NCBI GenBank assembly: GCA_017552705.1
Contig: JAFZOY010000007.1
Location: forward strand, 1 to 44,184
Source of the DNA: Bacteroidales bacterium
GTDB lineage: Bacteria; Bacteroidota; Bacteroidia; Bacteroidales; UBA1715
Length of the DNA stretch: 44,184 nt
Reading direction: 5' to 3'
Position 1 is the first letter of the stretch. Each line of letters opens with the position of its first letter. Position numbers and translations under genes: made by a program. Shown here piece by piece: positions 26,701 to 34,876 of the stretch. The notes beneath the pieces are model-generated. The model ran no database searches. It was not told the origin of the DNA and worked only from the letters and a program-made list of their open reading frames with translations.

Positions 26701-27296
26701 ACCACGTAATCGCATCGGGCGAAGACGTTAACATTCTTGTAATCGATACTGAGGTTTACTCTAACACTGGTGGTCAGGCATCAAAAGCTACTCCACTTGG
26801 CGCAATCGCTAAATTTGCCGCTGCTGGTAAGAGAGTTCGCAAGAAAGACATTGGTATGATTGCAACAACATACGGTTACGTATATGTAGCACAAATCGCT
26901 ATGGGTGCCGACCAAGCACAATGTTTGAAGGCAATCCGCGAAGCTGAGGCATATCACGGACCATCAATCATCATTGCATACGCTCCATGTATCAACCACG
27001 GTTTGAAGAAAGGTATGGGCAAATCACAAGCAGAAGAAGCTGCAGCAGTTGCATGCGGTTACTGGCACTTGTGGCGCTTCAACCCAGAATTGGAAGCCGA
27101 AGGCAAGAATCCATTCACACTCGACAGCAAAGAACCAGCTTGGGAAGGTTTCCAAGATTTCTTGAAAGGCGAAGTTCGTTATGCTTCAGTAATGAAACAA
27201 TTCCCGAACGAAGCACAAGAATTGTTCAACGCAGCCGAGGATATGGCAAAGAAACGCTACGCTTCGTATGTAAGAATGAGCAAATTGGAATACTAA
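23739..27296 (+). CDS. nifJ: Pyruvate:ferredoxin (flavodoxin) oxidoreductase
   Basis: A 1185-residue single-chain enzyme that oxidatively decarboxylates pyruvate to acetyl-CoA and CO2 while reducing ferredoxin, central to anaerobic fermentation. The N-terminal domain has YPITPSSPMAE. Two ferredoxin motifs lie at about 690 (CIQCNKCAYVCP) and 745 (CLACGNCADVCPG). The thiamine-diphosphate domain has GACAGCGETP (about 820), GGDGASYDIGYGG (about 973) and DTEVYSNTGGQ. Codon use is strongly biased toward GGT, GCT, GTT and CGT, unlike its neighbours, as expected for very high expression. It has its own promoter and a strong terminator. Product acetyl-CoA could feed acetate kinase through a phosphotransacetylase that is not in the window. 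Confidence 0.97.
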   Translation: MADKKFLTCDGNTAAAHIAYMFTEVAAIYPITPSSPMAENVDEWAAQGRKNMFGETVLVQEMQSEGGAAGTVHGSLQAGALTTTFTASQGLLLMIPNMYKIAGELLPCVFHVSARTLASHALCIFGDHQDVLACRQTGFAMLAEGSVQEVMDLAGVAHLATIKSRVPFLNFFDGFRTSHEYQKVEVVNQEDLVPLVDQKALKEFRERALSPEHPEMRGMAENPDVFFAHRESCNPYYNAVADIVSDYMDQISKITGRKYRPFDYYGAKDAENIIIAMGSVTECIKEVVDFENAKGKKVGLISVHLYRPFSLKYLKEAIPTSAKRICVLDRTKEPGANSEPLYLDVVDALSELGMLSKLQVVGGRYGLGSNDTTPAQIIAVYENLAMAQPKNHFTLGINDDVTFTSLPVGEEVSVAPAGMFQAKFYGLGADGTVGANKNSVKIIGETTDKYCQAYFSYDSKKSGGFTCSHLRFGDEPIRSTYLVTTPNFVACHQQAYLNMYDVTRGLQKGGLFLLNTIWDGEELAHNIPNKVKAYFAKNDIKVYYINATKIAQEIGLGNRTNTILQSAFFRITGVIPVDKAVDEMKHFALKSYGKKGEDVVNMNYAAIDRGGEYKELAVDKAWANLAEQPKVYSDGDDFINKVVRPINAQDGDLLPVSSFKGIEDGTWAAGTAKFEKRGVGAFVPVWNADNCIQCNKCAYVCPHACIRPFVMTEQEKAGFNGQTIEMKAPAAMKGMFFTMQVGVKDCLACGNCADVCPGNPKTGKALTMVPYDDNSESAAKEAANWQYCVEKVTSKQDLVDVTANVKNSQFAQPLFEFSGACAGCGETPYVKLISQLFGDREIVANATGCSSIYSGSVPSTPYTKNAKGQGPAWANSLFEDFCEFGLGMHIANKKMRARIKTLFEGAIANEKTPAEFKQAAQEWIDGMDDAAASKAAAAKLNPMIEKAAADGCSTCGQLKELSHYLVKRSQWIIGGDGASYDIGYGGLDHVIASGEDVNILVIDTEVYSNTGGQASKATPLGAIAKFAAAGKRVRKKDIGMIATTYGYVYVAQIAMGADQAQCLKAIREAEAYHGPSIIIAYAPCINHGLKKGMGKSQAEEAAAVACGYWHLWRFNPELEAEGKNPFTLDSKEPAWEGFQDFLKGEVRYASVMKQFPNEAQELFNAAEDMAKKRYASYVRMSKLEY

Positions 27297-27320
27297 TACA
27301 TTGTTTCCATAAACACGAAA

Positions 27321-27350
27321 AAAGACTGTCAGAAATGGCAGTCTTTTTTT
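27321..27350 (+). terminator. Intrinsic terminator after the pyruvate oxidoreductase gene
   Basis: AAAGACTGTCA (27321-27331) pairs with TGGCAGTCTTT (27336-27346) with one wobble around a GAAA loop, then a T run. Confidence 0.85.
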
Positions 27351-27420
27351 GTTATGATGGTTCGTTGTTTATTCTTGAAATAGCCAAACGAGTTCATCAA
27401 CAAGCGACAAACTTCATCGT

Positions 27421-27441
27421 AAAAAAGTACATTTTTTGTAC
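27421..27441 (-). terminator. Weak terminator after the M1 peptidase gene
   Basis: On the minus strand GTACA and TGTAC pair around a short A run and are followed by six T. The stem is only five pairs. Confidence 0.4.
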
Positions 27442-27442
27442 C

Positions 27443-29212
27443 CTATAGATTCTTAGCTTTGAATTTCTTGATTTTCTTTATCACATAGTAGAAATCCCCG
27501 ACATTCATAGACCAGATTGTATTGTCAAGGGCGACAAACACACCGTTGGTTGTAACAGGAATCTCACGGCTGATATTTCCACTGCCCGATAGAGTAATCG
27601 GCATAATAAAATCATCGTCAACATTCGTCCACTTACAATAAATATACAGCAAATCCTGCGCGGAATTGCGTGCATAATCCGAAGCGAGATTCAGAATCTG
27701 ATATTTTGACGTGTCTATTTTCTTAGCCGGAACTATTACATATTCCAAGGTTGGTGCATCAGCACGATATAGATACTGCTTGAAATACCACGAATAGTCC
27801 TTGCCTGTTTTTTGGTTCACATAATTGGTAAAATCTTTCACCGTTACGATAGAATATTTCCGTGACTGATAATATGTCTTAATTATATCGAAAAATAAAT
27901 CATCGTCGTTCAGCAAGTAACGCAACCCTTTCAAGCACCATGCGCCCTTTACATACGGATCAGTGTCATGGTAATCCCAAAAATTGACATCGCGCGGACC
28001 GACAACAGGACGGATATTATTCATACTACGAGCCCACAATTGTGCATATATGCGGGCTTTCTCGCTGCCATACTTACGTTCCACGTATAAATATTCGGAA
28101 TACATGGCAAAACCTTCGTGTATAAACACATCAGCGTAGTCGTCAACAGAAACGGAATTGCCCCACCATTCATGGGCAGTTTCATGGACAATTATATAAT
28201 CCATTGGCAACAACGATAAATGTTTGAACCCGTTGCCATACGCTATCGCAGTCTGATGCTCCATGCCCTCGTATGGACTTTCCACAAGCTTGTAGCCTTC
28301 ATTTGCCCACGGATATGGACCATACAAATCCTCATAACAGGCTATAACATCTTTTGCTTCTTCAAACGATTTCCGAGCCTTTTCCTCATCCTCGGCAAAC
28401 ACATAATAATCCAACGGGAACGTTGCTTCTATGCCTTTGTAATCTTCGCCAAAACGAATAAAATCGCCGATGTAGAACGTCATATTGTAGCTATTAATGG
28501 GATAATTGGTCTGCCATGTCCACAATTCCCGATTTTCGACGGTTTCATGCGAAACTAACAAACCATTTGAAACAGCTGTCAATCCTAAAGGCGCATCAAT
28601 CCGCATTTTCATTCCCCGTTCAGGCTCGTCGGACAAATGGTCTTTGCACGGAATCCAGCAACTTGCGCCAAGGGTTTCGCACGTCACACCGCACCACGGT
28701 TTTCCCGACGGCGATGTTTTCCAAACCAGACCTCCCTCCCACGGCGGACGGACAGCCTCAATAGGTGTTCCGCCATACAAGCACGTCAAACGATGTTCGT
28801 TCGTCGTAGAAAAATTTTCTGGAAGTTTTATAAAAACACCATTATATTCCCGTGTATAGTCACGAATAGGCATTCCGTCAATCGAAAGGTCAACTATTTC
28901 CAATTTCGACGACAAATCAATCTGCATAACAGTTTGCATGGAATCCACAAACAAAAAATCCATGGAAACATCTCCCTTTATTGATTTTGTTTCAGGAAAA
29001 ACAGCAACAGAAATATCGTAAAACCGTACATCGTAACACGCACGCAATGGAGTCAATTCTCCACGTAAGGTGTCGGCATGGGTAAATTGCGGATATGGAT
29101 TTGAACGATCATATCCAGAAGAGTGATTCTCCTTGTTTTTTGGAAACGCATCGGCATAAGCACTTGCAGAAACAATAACAAAGCAAAATAGTATATAACA
29201 CAATTTCCTCAT
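27443..29212 (-). CDS. M1-family zinc metallopeptidase, exported
   Basis: A 589-residue gluzincin aminopeptidase with signal peptide (cleavage near SASAYA). An N-terminal beta-sandwich domain precedes the catalytic domain. The exopeptidase motif GMEHQ is at about 316-320. The zinc site is HETAH (343-347) with the third ligand E366 in HEGFAMYSE. It lacks the long C-terminal HEAT domain of ERAP-type enzymes. It probably trims peptides in the periplasm. The ATG overlaps the upstream gene's stop as TAATG, so translation is coupled. The ORF extension to 29245 is rejected because it precedes the signal peptide. Confidence 0.9.
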   Translation of the reverse strand: MRKLCYILFCFVIVSASAYADAFPKNKENHSSGYDRSNPYPQFTHADTLRGELTPLRACYDVRFYDISVAVFPETKSIKGDVSMDFLFVDSMQTVMQIDLSSKLEIVDLSIDGMPIRDYTREYNGVFIKLPENFSTTNEHRLTCLYGGTPIEAVRPPWEGGLVWKTSPSGKPWCGVTCETLGASCWIPCKDHLSDEPERGMKMRIDAPLGLTAVSNGLLVSHETVENRELWTWQTNYPINSYNMTFYIGDFIRFGEDYKGIEATFPLDYYVFAEDEEKARKSFEEAKDVIACYEDLYGPYPWANEGYKLVESPYEGMEHQTAIAYGNGFKHLSLLPMDYIIVHETAHEWWGNSVSVDDYADVFIHEGFAMYSEYLYVERKYGSEKARIYAQLWARSMNNIRPVVGPRDVNFWDYHDTDPYVKGAWCLKGLRYLLNDDDLFFDIIKTYYQSRKYSIVTVKDFTNYVNQKTGKDYSWYFKQYLYRADAPTLEYVIVPAKKIDTSKYQILNLASDYARNSAQDLLYIYCKWTNVDDDFIMPITLSGSGNISREIPVTTNGVFVALDNTIWSMNVGDFYYVIKKIKKFKAKNL

Positions 29213-29784
29213 TACCAAGTATATCCCAGTCCAACATTCACGCATCTATCATACAAATCGGTTCCAATCATAACCGAGAAATTCTTATCCATCACATACA
29301 TTGCCCCAACAGCGACATTAAACCAAACATCGTTATATGGAACCGTGTAACGGTAATTATCCTCAACCTCGTTTTCGTAGTCGGTGATTTTCATCACCAC
29401 ACCAACGCCGGCATACACAAACCAGTTTTTGGTAAAGCCCCGTCCAAGCCCCACATTAAATGTGGACGCCGTATAGGCAATCTCTTTTTCACGGGTTCCT
29501 TCACCATAACATTCCACGCCCGAAATTTTCGAACGACGACTGCCATTTGTTTTAAATTCAACAAAATAAGAAGCCTTATTTTCATTATTATGAATGAAAA
29601 ACGCCGTTCCAAACTGCATCGACGGATAATTTGCGACCAGCAATGTGGTAACATTCTTACCGCGCTGATAAAAATTTGTCGCCAAGGAATCACTTTCATC
29701 GTCGGTAAAGAAATTCACTTGGGAAAACGACAACTGAAAGCAGAAAAGAAACAAACAAACGCTATATACTGTTTTCCTCTCCAT
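29212..29784 (-). CDS. Small exported beta-barrel-like protein of unknown function
   Basis: A 190-residue protein with signal peptide (CLFLFCFQLSFSQ). The mature part has alternating strands with aromatic belts and ends in Trp (GLGYTW), like many small outer-membrane barrels. GLGRGFTKNWFVYAGVGVV and FNVAVGAMYVMDKNF show the strand-turn-strand pattern. No named family is recognised. It is translationally coupled to the M1 peptidase, which suggests a shared envelope role. Confidence 0.75.
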   Translation of the reverse strand: MERKTVYSVCLFLFCFQLSFSQVNFFTDDESDSLATNFYQRGKNVTTLLVANYPSMQFGTAFFIHNNENKASYFVEFKTNGSRRSKISGVECYGEGTREKEIAYTASTFNVGLGRGFTKNWFVYAGVGVVMKITDYENEVEDNYRYTVPYNDVWFNVAVGAMYVMDKNFSVMIGTDLYDRCVNVGLGYTW

Positions 29785-29800
29785 TGTTTTTTGTTACGTG

Positions 29801-29808
29801 CAAAGATA
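29801..29808 (-). promoter_or_regulatory. -7 element of the barrel protein/M1 peptidase operon
   Basis: The minus strand reads TATCTTTG, matching TAnnTTTG, 16 bases before the ATG at 29784. A TTG lies at 29827-29825, spaced 16 bases. Confidence 0.6.
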
Positions 29809-29839
29809 TATTTTTATTGTGTTTCAACGACTTATTTAC

Positions 29840-31555
29840 TTATAGTTTCTTAATTTCATTATAAACAAAGTCGGTCAGTTCCTTGACGTATTCGTACGAA
29901 AAAGAAAACTCAATTCCCGCCGCCTTATAGATTTCAGGAATCGACTGAGTATAGCCCAATTTCATAAACGCTTCGTACTGTTCAAGCGTTTGTTGCGGAT
30001 TTTCCTTATAATGCTTCCAGATAGCGATTGCGCCAAGTTGCGCGAAACCATATTCTATGTAGTAGAACGGAACTTCATATATATGCAATTGTTTCTGCCA
30101 CATACACTTACGAATATGTTCCAATCCACTCCAATCAACAACCTTTTCGCCGTCGAACTGTTGAACGATTTCCAACCACTGAGCCTCCCGCTGTTCCGCC
30201 GTATGAGTTGGATGTTCGTACAACCAATGTTGGAATTTGTCAACAATCGCAATCCACGGAAGAACCGAAAGCACCCCTTCGAGTTGCGCTTTTTTGGCAC
30301 GTTTCAAATCCTCGTCGTTTGAAAAATAGATATGCCAATGCTCCATCGAAATCAATTCCATGCTCATCGATGCCAATTCCGCCACTTCCGATGGAAGATC
30401 CTTAAATTCCACCAATGGCAAATCAGCCGAAACAATGGAATGGATAGCATGTCCCCCTTCGTGGACAAGCGTTTCCACGTCATGCAACGTACCTGCAGCG
30501 TTCATAAAAATAAACGGAACATTGCTTTCATACAACGGATTATTGTAGCCGCCTGGCGCCTTTCCTACCCGAGATTCCAAGTCCCAATACCCATTATCGG
30601 AAAGTAATTGCAGACATTTGCCATAAAACGGTTTTATTTCGGTAAAACAAGCTATGGTTTTTGCCACAAAATCCTTGGTGTTGCGGAATGGATGCAACGC
30701 TTCCTTTTGTTCGGGGTCCACATCCAAATCCCACGGACGCAACACGTCAACATTCAGTTTCCGCTTACGTTCCTTGTGCATTTCCGACAATAGCGGAGGC
30801 ACAGATTTTTGAATGGCATTATGGAACGCGAAACAATCTTCTTTCGTGTAATCGAATCGGCACAAGCTCTTGGATTTATAATCCCGAAAATTCTCAAAAC
30901 CAGCATTCAAAGCCACTTGATGCCGCTTCGCAATCATTTCCGATAGATTTTTGTTCAAAACATCCTCGTCCTGCAAGCGACGTTCCTGCATCAGTTTGTA
31001 CACCGTTTCACGGACAGTTCGGTCGGTGTTTTTCAGATACACGGCAGCCTGCTGCATTGTTTTCGTTCCCTCGTATTCAATCGTCATCTGCGAAGTGATA
31101 TTGCCATATTCCTGCTCCATTGTCTGCAATTCTGCGATTAACGGAACATTTTCCTCACGGAACAACGATTCACGTTGCTGCAAAGCACGTTTCATAATAC
31201 GATAATCACCCGAAAGATTCTGGAAATACGGACTTTCCAAACACTTTTTGTCAAGAAGGTTCGAGTATTTTTGAATCTCGGGATCGATTTCGGTAACGAA
31301 CACATTGAACGAATTCCGCAAATCCTCGTTAGTTGTGTCGCACGTCATCTTTATATAACGCCACGACATATCCTCTTCAAGCACAGCCTCTAATTCGCTT
31401 CGATGAGCAAGGAATGTTTTCATTGCCGCATCGGAATCGATTACGAATGCATTAAGCCGCTCGAAATACGGACGGACATCGTCCCACGATTTGATTTGCA
31501 GTTCTGCGGAAACGAAAGTGCGTTTTTGTTTCGCCTGTTCCAACAAACTATTCAT
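29840..31555 (-). CDS. M3-family oligoendopeptidase (PepF-like)
   Basis: A 571-residue cytoplasmic zinc metallopeptidase of the M3B group that degrades short peptides. The zinc motif is HEGGH (365-369, in ETLVHEGGHAIHS) with the downstream glutamate in PSEVAELASMSME. The preceding GKAPGGYNNP and FIFMNAAGT segments are typical. There is no signal peptide. The reading frame is open a further 60 codons upstream, but that is an out-of-frame reading of the DUF5606 protein's Lys/Ala tail. The true start is ATG 31555, eight bases inside that gene's end. Confidence 0.9.
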   Translation of the reverse strand: MNSLLEQAKQKRTFVSAELQIKSWDDVRPYFERLNAFVIDSDAAMKTFLAHRSELEAVLEEDMSWRYIKMTCDTTNEDLRNSFNVFVTEIDPEIQKYSNLLDKKCLESPYFQNLSGDYRIMKRALQQRESLFREENVPLIAELQTMEQEYGNITSQMTIEYEGTKTMQQAAVYLKNTDRTVRETVYKLMQERRLQDEDVLNKNLSEMIAKRHQVALNAGFENFRDYKSKSLCRFDYTKEDCFAFHNAIQKSVPPLLSEMHKERKRKLNVDVLRPWDLDVDPEQKEALHPFRNTKDFVAKTIACFTEIKPFYGKCLQLLSDNGYWDLESRVGKAPGGYNNPLYESNVPFIFMNAAGTLHDVETLVHEGGHAIHSIVSADLPLVEFKDLPSEVAELASMSMELISMEHWHIYFSNDEDLKRAKKAQLEGVLSVLPWIAIVDKFQHWLYEHPTHTAEQREAQWLEIVQQFDGEKVVDWSGLEHIRKCMWQKQLHIYEVPFYYIEYGFAQLGAIAIWKHYKENPQQTLEQYEAFMKLGYTQSIPEIYKAAGIEFSFSYEYVKELTDFVYNEIKKL

Positions 31556-32114
31556 CTTTCTTCGCTGCTTTTTTTGCCGCTGTTTTTTTAGGTTTTGCTT
31601 CGGCCTTTTCTGCAGTTGATTTTGCAGCCTTTTTTGCAGGAGCTTTTGCCTTAGTTTCTTTTGGTTCAGATTTTTCCTCTGATTTTTCAGCCTTCTTAGA
31701 TTCCTTCTTTTCAGCCTCTTTCTTTGCTGCGTCAAAATTGAGCATATTTTGCTCCAAAAGAATATTATACCATTTCAGCACTTTCTTCATATCCGACACA
31801 TACACACGTTCCTTATCGTATGCTGGAAGAATGTCGCTGAAATATTCCTTGATTTCATCATTCGATGATTTCGAAGTCACAGTTGTTTGCTGTTTATTTT
31901 CCATTTTGTAGATTTTCTCAAAAATCTGTTCCAATGGAACTTCCTCATCTTCAGTGAAAATCGCAATGTCTTCCAATGCGCTTACTTTCGATGTGAAATA
32001 CACTGGCATTTTCTGATGAGTCTCCAACGACTCCACAATAATGCCTTTACTTGATTGGGCAATAAGTTTGAACAAACCAGAATGCCCTGAAATTGATAGA
32101 ATGTCTTTTAACAT
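31548..32114 (-). CDS. DUF5606 protein with a histone H1-like Lys/Ala tail
   Basis: A 188-residue protein. Residues 1-135 match the Bacteroidota DUF5606 family (LKDILSISGHSGLFKLIAQS, then KVSALEDIAIFTEDEEVPL), whose function is unknown. Residues 136-188 are almost only Lys, Ala, Glu, Ser and Pro with AKKAAK-type repeats, like bacterial histone H1 homologues. The N-terminal KGIIVESL and hydrophobic pattern suggest a small beta-rich fold. The tail could bind DNA, RNA or ribosomes, but that is inference. It lies 20 bases after the TerB/DnaJ gene and overlaps the M3 peptidase gene. Confidence 0.82.
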   Translation of the reverse strand: MLKDILSISGHSGLFKLIAQSSKGIIVESLETHQKMPVYFTSKVSALEDIAIFTEDEEVPLEQIFEKIYKMENKQQTTVTSKSSNDEIKEYFSDILPAYDKERVYVSDMKKVLKWYNILLEQNMLNFDAAKKEAEKKESKKAEKSEEKSEPKETKAKAPAKKAAKSTAEKAEAKPKKTAAKKAAKKDE

Positions 32115-32134
32115 ATTACTATTGTTTATAATGA

Positions 32135-32869
32135 TTAATTAAGATTTCGTTGTTTTTTTATCCGTTCGTAAGCCTCGTTGATTTTCTTGAACTTTTCGGT
32201 TGCCGACTTCTGCACATCTTCGCCCAAATGGCTCACCTTATCGGGATGATATTTCACAGCCATTTTTTTGTATGCCTTCCGCACCTCGTCGTCGGTTGCC
32301 GCCGAAGTTATCTCCAAAACTTGGTACGCACTTTCCAAATCATCGTAGAATGTTGCCTTGATTGACTGCGAGTCAGCCGATGATATACCCAACGCATTGG
32401 CTATCATCGAAATAACATCGAGCTCCTTTGCATCTATCACACCATCGCTTTGTGCAATATGGTACAACAAATGGAGCAATTCCAAACGCGAGGCATACGG
32501 CATATTTTGGCGAATCTCGCTACAAACTTGCGTAAGAGGAATATCCTTTTGCAACACATCACGTAAGGCGTGTAACAGTTGCGTGGCCTTGGTTTCGCCG
32601 AAAGAGCCCAACAAATAGCGTTTCACATAGTCCAGTTCCGATTTCTTCACGACGCCGTCGGCTTTCATTACGGCAGCAATCAGAACTAACAAGGAACTAT
32701 AAAAATCGCGTTGCGACATCCGCTGTTGTTGTTGGTTCGACTCATATCCCTTCAAACCAGAACCAGTGTCATCGAACAACGAGCCAATAGCGCCGCCAAT
32801 CAACGCGCCAATGATTCCGCCCGTAGCGAAACCGATTCCTGCTCCTATGATTCTACCCCAACGTGCCAT
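32135..32869 (-). CDS. TerB-like/DnaJ-domain protein (DjlA-like)
   Basis: A 244-residue co-chaperone-like protein. A glycine-rich hydrophobic N-terminus (GAGIGFATGGIIGALIGGAI) may insert in the membrane. A TerB-like helical domain follows (about 55-165, with ADGVVKKSELDYVK and SDGVIDAKELDVI). The C-terminal J domain (about 178-244) has an intact HPD (KYHPDKVSH) to stimulate DnaK. This layout matches DjlA. It starts one base after the coaE stop. Confidence 0.88.
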   Translation of the reverse strand: MARWGRIIGAGIGFATGGIIGALIGGAIGSLFDDTGSGLKGYESNQQQQRMSQRDFYSSLLVLIAAVMKADGVVKKSELDYVKRYLLGSFGETKATQLLHALRDVLQKDIPLTQVCSEIRQNMPYASRLELLHLLYHIAQSDGVIDAKELDVISMIANALGISSADSQSIKATFYDDLESAYQVLEITSAATDDEVRKAYKKMAVKYHPDKVSHLGEDVQKSATEKFKKINEAYERIKKQRNLN

Positions 32870-33451
32870 TTATTGTGTCAACAATGTATTATACACCCTC
32901 ATAACCTGAGGAATTACAAAGGTATCATTATTTTCTATAATAAAATCAGCATTCTGCACAGCTTTATTAAGCGAAGACTGTTTTTTTATTCGCCACAATA
33001 CATCATTCGCAGAAACACCATCACGCTGCATCACCCGCTGTATGCGGATTTCGTCGGAAGCGACAACAGCTATCGAGGCATCGAAGCGTTTGTACAAATC
33101 TGTTTCATACAACAAGGCGGTTTCCATAATCGTAAACCCAAAATCCTGCCTGTCGCTCCACGATTTGTAGTCTTCCCATACTCGAGGATGTACAATCGCA
33201 TTCACCTGTCCGCACAAATCCGAATCCGAGAAAATCGCCTGTGCCAAGACATCTTTTTGCAGTGTGGAATCTTTATACACATTATTTCCAACCAACGATT
33301 TCAATGAAGAAATGATTTCCTCGTCAGAATTCATCAACAATTTTGCCCGACTATCGCTGTCGTAAACAGGCACACCCATACACACGAAAAGTCTTGCAAC
33401 AACACTTTTTCCACAGCCAATACCACCTGTAAGTGCAACGTATTTAGTCAT
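32870..33451 (-). CDS. coaE: Dephospho-CoA kinase
   Basis: A 193-residue P-loop kinase for the last step of coenzyme A synthesis. The Walker A motif is GGIGCGKS (9-16). DSDSRAK binds substrate, and VVASDEIRIQRVMQRDG is the lid region. Its ATG overlaps the end of the YbbR gene by eight bases. Normal length. Confidence 0.95.
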   Translation of the reverse strand: MTKYVALTGGIGCGKSVVARLFVCMGVPVYDSDSRAKLLMNSDEEIISSLKSLVGNNVYKDSTLQKDVLAQAIFSDSDLCGQVNAIVHPRVWEDYKSWSDRQDFGFTIMETALLYETDLYKRFDASIAVVASDEIRIQRVMQRDGVSANDVLWRIKKQSSLNKAVQNADFIIENNDTFVIPQVMRVYNTLLTQ

Positions 33452-34412
33452 TTGTGTCGGTGTAGTTAGTAATAACGCCGTCGTTCATCGGATTTTGGTG
33501 GATAATCCGTACAAAATTCGGATAACGAACAATTTCAATTGGAACAGAGCCATTTGCAGCCAGTTTCTCAAAGTCAACAATAGCCTCAAAATCAGAAGGA
33601 TAATACGACTGAACCTTGCTCATTCCTATCAAAAACGTGAGAGACACTTTTTCCGTCATCAAATCAACCACCTGACCATTAGGAACATTCAGCAACTTAA
33701 TAGGTATAGAAATCGTCTGTTCAGTAAATTTTTCCACTTCACCCGAAATTTCCACCGACTCATTACTAAACACCACATTCCGAATCGGAATCAACTCGAC
33801 TTTATCAGAAAATGGATTCCGTAACTTTTTCTTTTCCAACGGTTTGGAATACACAGCATGAATCGTGTCTATACTCTTTTTCGCGCCATACACCGTGATA
33901 GAATCAGGAGAAACAGTTATGTCGCCATCAAGTTCGTATTGTTGCATAAACGAGAGAGAAACATTCGTTTTCACAGGAACGACTTTCGAATTAACTTTTT
34001 CAAAACTGAAATTGATTTCGGCAGGATACACATCGAGCACCTTCAACTGTTCGCCTAAACCAGCAAGAATCATTGGATCCTTGGTGCTGATGTGCGAATA
34101 ATTCGTAGCCACAATTTTAGTGATGTCAATTGAAAATTCATCATTACCAAACAAATAATGCGACAGGATTCCCCACCCCGGAGCCTCTACCGTGACTATC
34201 AATTTTTCGGGGAATTCTGAGACCAGCACCAACGATTTCGGAACATTGGTGTATGTAATAGGTATTGAAAGCTGTTCCTCGTAGGTTTTGCCCATTTCGC
34301 GCGTAATCCACAACGCCGCCGAAATAACTGCACACACGAATAACGGCACGTAGTCCCTCATCCCTTTCCAAAAGGTGAGTTTTATCGGACTATGTTTCAA
34401 ACTTGTTTTCAC
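33444..34412 (-). CDS. YbbR-like domain protein
   Basis: A 322-residue membrane-anchored protein with one N-terminal helix (about 21-39) and a string of extracytoplasmic YbbR-type beta repeats (for example SIPITYTNVPKSLVLVSEFP and PIKLLNVPNGQVVDLM). In Firmicutes, YbbR proteins (CdaR) regulate the diadenylate cyclase CdaA. No cyclase gene is adjacent here. Bacteroidota often place this gene beside coaE, as here. The start is GTG at 34412, and ATG 34361 just before the helix is an alternative. Confidence 0.82.
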   Translation of the reverse strand: MKTSLKHSPIKLTFWKGMRDYVPLFVCAVISAALWITREMGKTYEEQLSIPITYTNVPKSLVLVSEFPEKLIVTVEAPGWGILSHYLFGNDEFSIDITKIVATNYSHISTKDPMILAGLGEQLKVLDVYPAEINFSFEKVNSKVVPVKTNVSLSFMQQYELDGDITVSPDSITVYGAKKSIDTIHAVYSKPLEKKKLRNPFSDKVELIPIRNVVFSNESVEISGEVEKFTEQTISIPIKLLNVPNGQVVDLMTEKVSLTFLIGMSKVQSYYPSDFEAIVDFEKLAANGSVPIEIVRYPNFVRIIHQNPMNDGVITNYTDTND

Positions 34413-34423
34413 CTTGTAAAAAT

Positions 34424-34451
34424 AAAAAAGGTTGATGAATTACCACCAACC
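34424..34451 (-). terminator. Intrinsic terminator between yajC and the YbbR gene
   Basis: On the minus strand GGTTGGTG pairs with CATCAACC, with one wobble, around GTAATT and is followed by six T. It splits an otherwise continuous gene series, so the YbbR gene needs read-through or its own promoter. Confidence 0.7.
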
Positions 34452-34475
34452 TTTTCGACAAATTTTCAAATTCTG

Positions 34476-34793
34476 TTATTTCTGTTGTTCCGACAATGCA
34501 GCTTGGTCTTTCAACAATGCTGATTTGCTGATTTTTATAACAACATCTTTTGCTATTTCCAACAAAACAGTATTGTCGCCTTTGATTTCAACTATTTTAC
34601 CGTAAATGCCGCCAATAGTGACAACAGAATCACCTTTTTGCAAACCATCACGGAATTTTTGTTCCTCTTTTTGTTTTTTCATTTGTGGACGAATCATAAA
34701 AATGAAGAAAATCACCATGATTCCGACTAACAGCAACAAACTGCCCATTCCACCGCCTTGCGCAGGATCTGCCTGCAATAAAATTTGTAACAT
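34476..34793 (-). CDS. yajC: Sec translocase accessory subunit YajC
   Basis: A 105-residue inner-membrane protein associated with SecDF. One membrane helix (LLLLVGIMVIFFIFMI) is followed by RPQMKKQKEEQKF and the conserved DGLQKGDSVVTIGGIYGKIVEI. Length is normal. It has a well-spaced promoter upstream. Confidence 0.95.
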   Translation of the reverse strand: MLQILLQADPAQGGGMGSLLLLVGIMVIFFIFMIRPQMKKQKEEQKFRDGLQKGDSVVTIGGIYGKIVEIKGDNTVLLEIAKDVVIKISKSALLKDQAALSEQQK

Positions 34794-34818
34794 ATCTATT
34801 CTATTTTAAAAGTTTTTA

Positions 34819-34847
34819 CAAAGGTAATTCTTTCCGTAAATTTTCAA
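34819..34847 (-). promoter_or_regulatory. Promoter of yajC
   Basis: The minus strand shows TTG (34847-34845), an 18-base spacer and TACCTTTG (34826-34819), 25 bases before the yajC ATG. Confidence 0.7.
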
Positions 34848-34876
34848 TCTTATATAGACCAAATGTGCGAAAAAAT

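Noticed and set aside
31556..31735. Arg/Lys-rich N-terminal extension of the M3 peptidase
   Set aside because: It is the shifted frame of the Lys/Ala codons in the DUF5606 tail. The family's N-terminus begins at ATG 31555.
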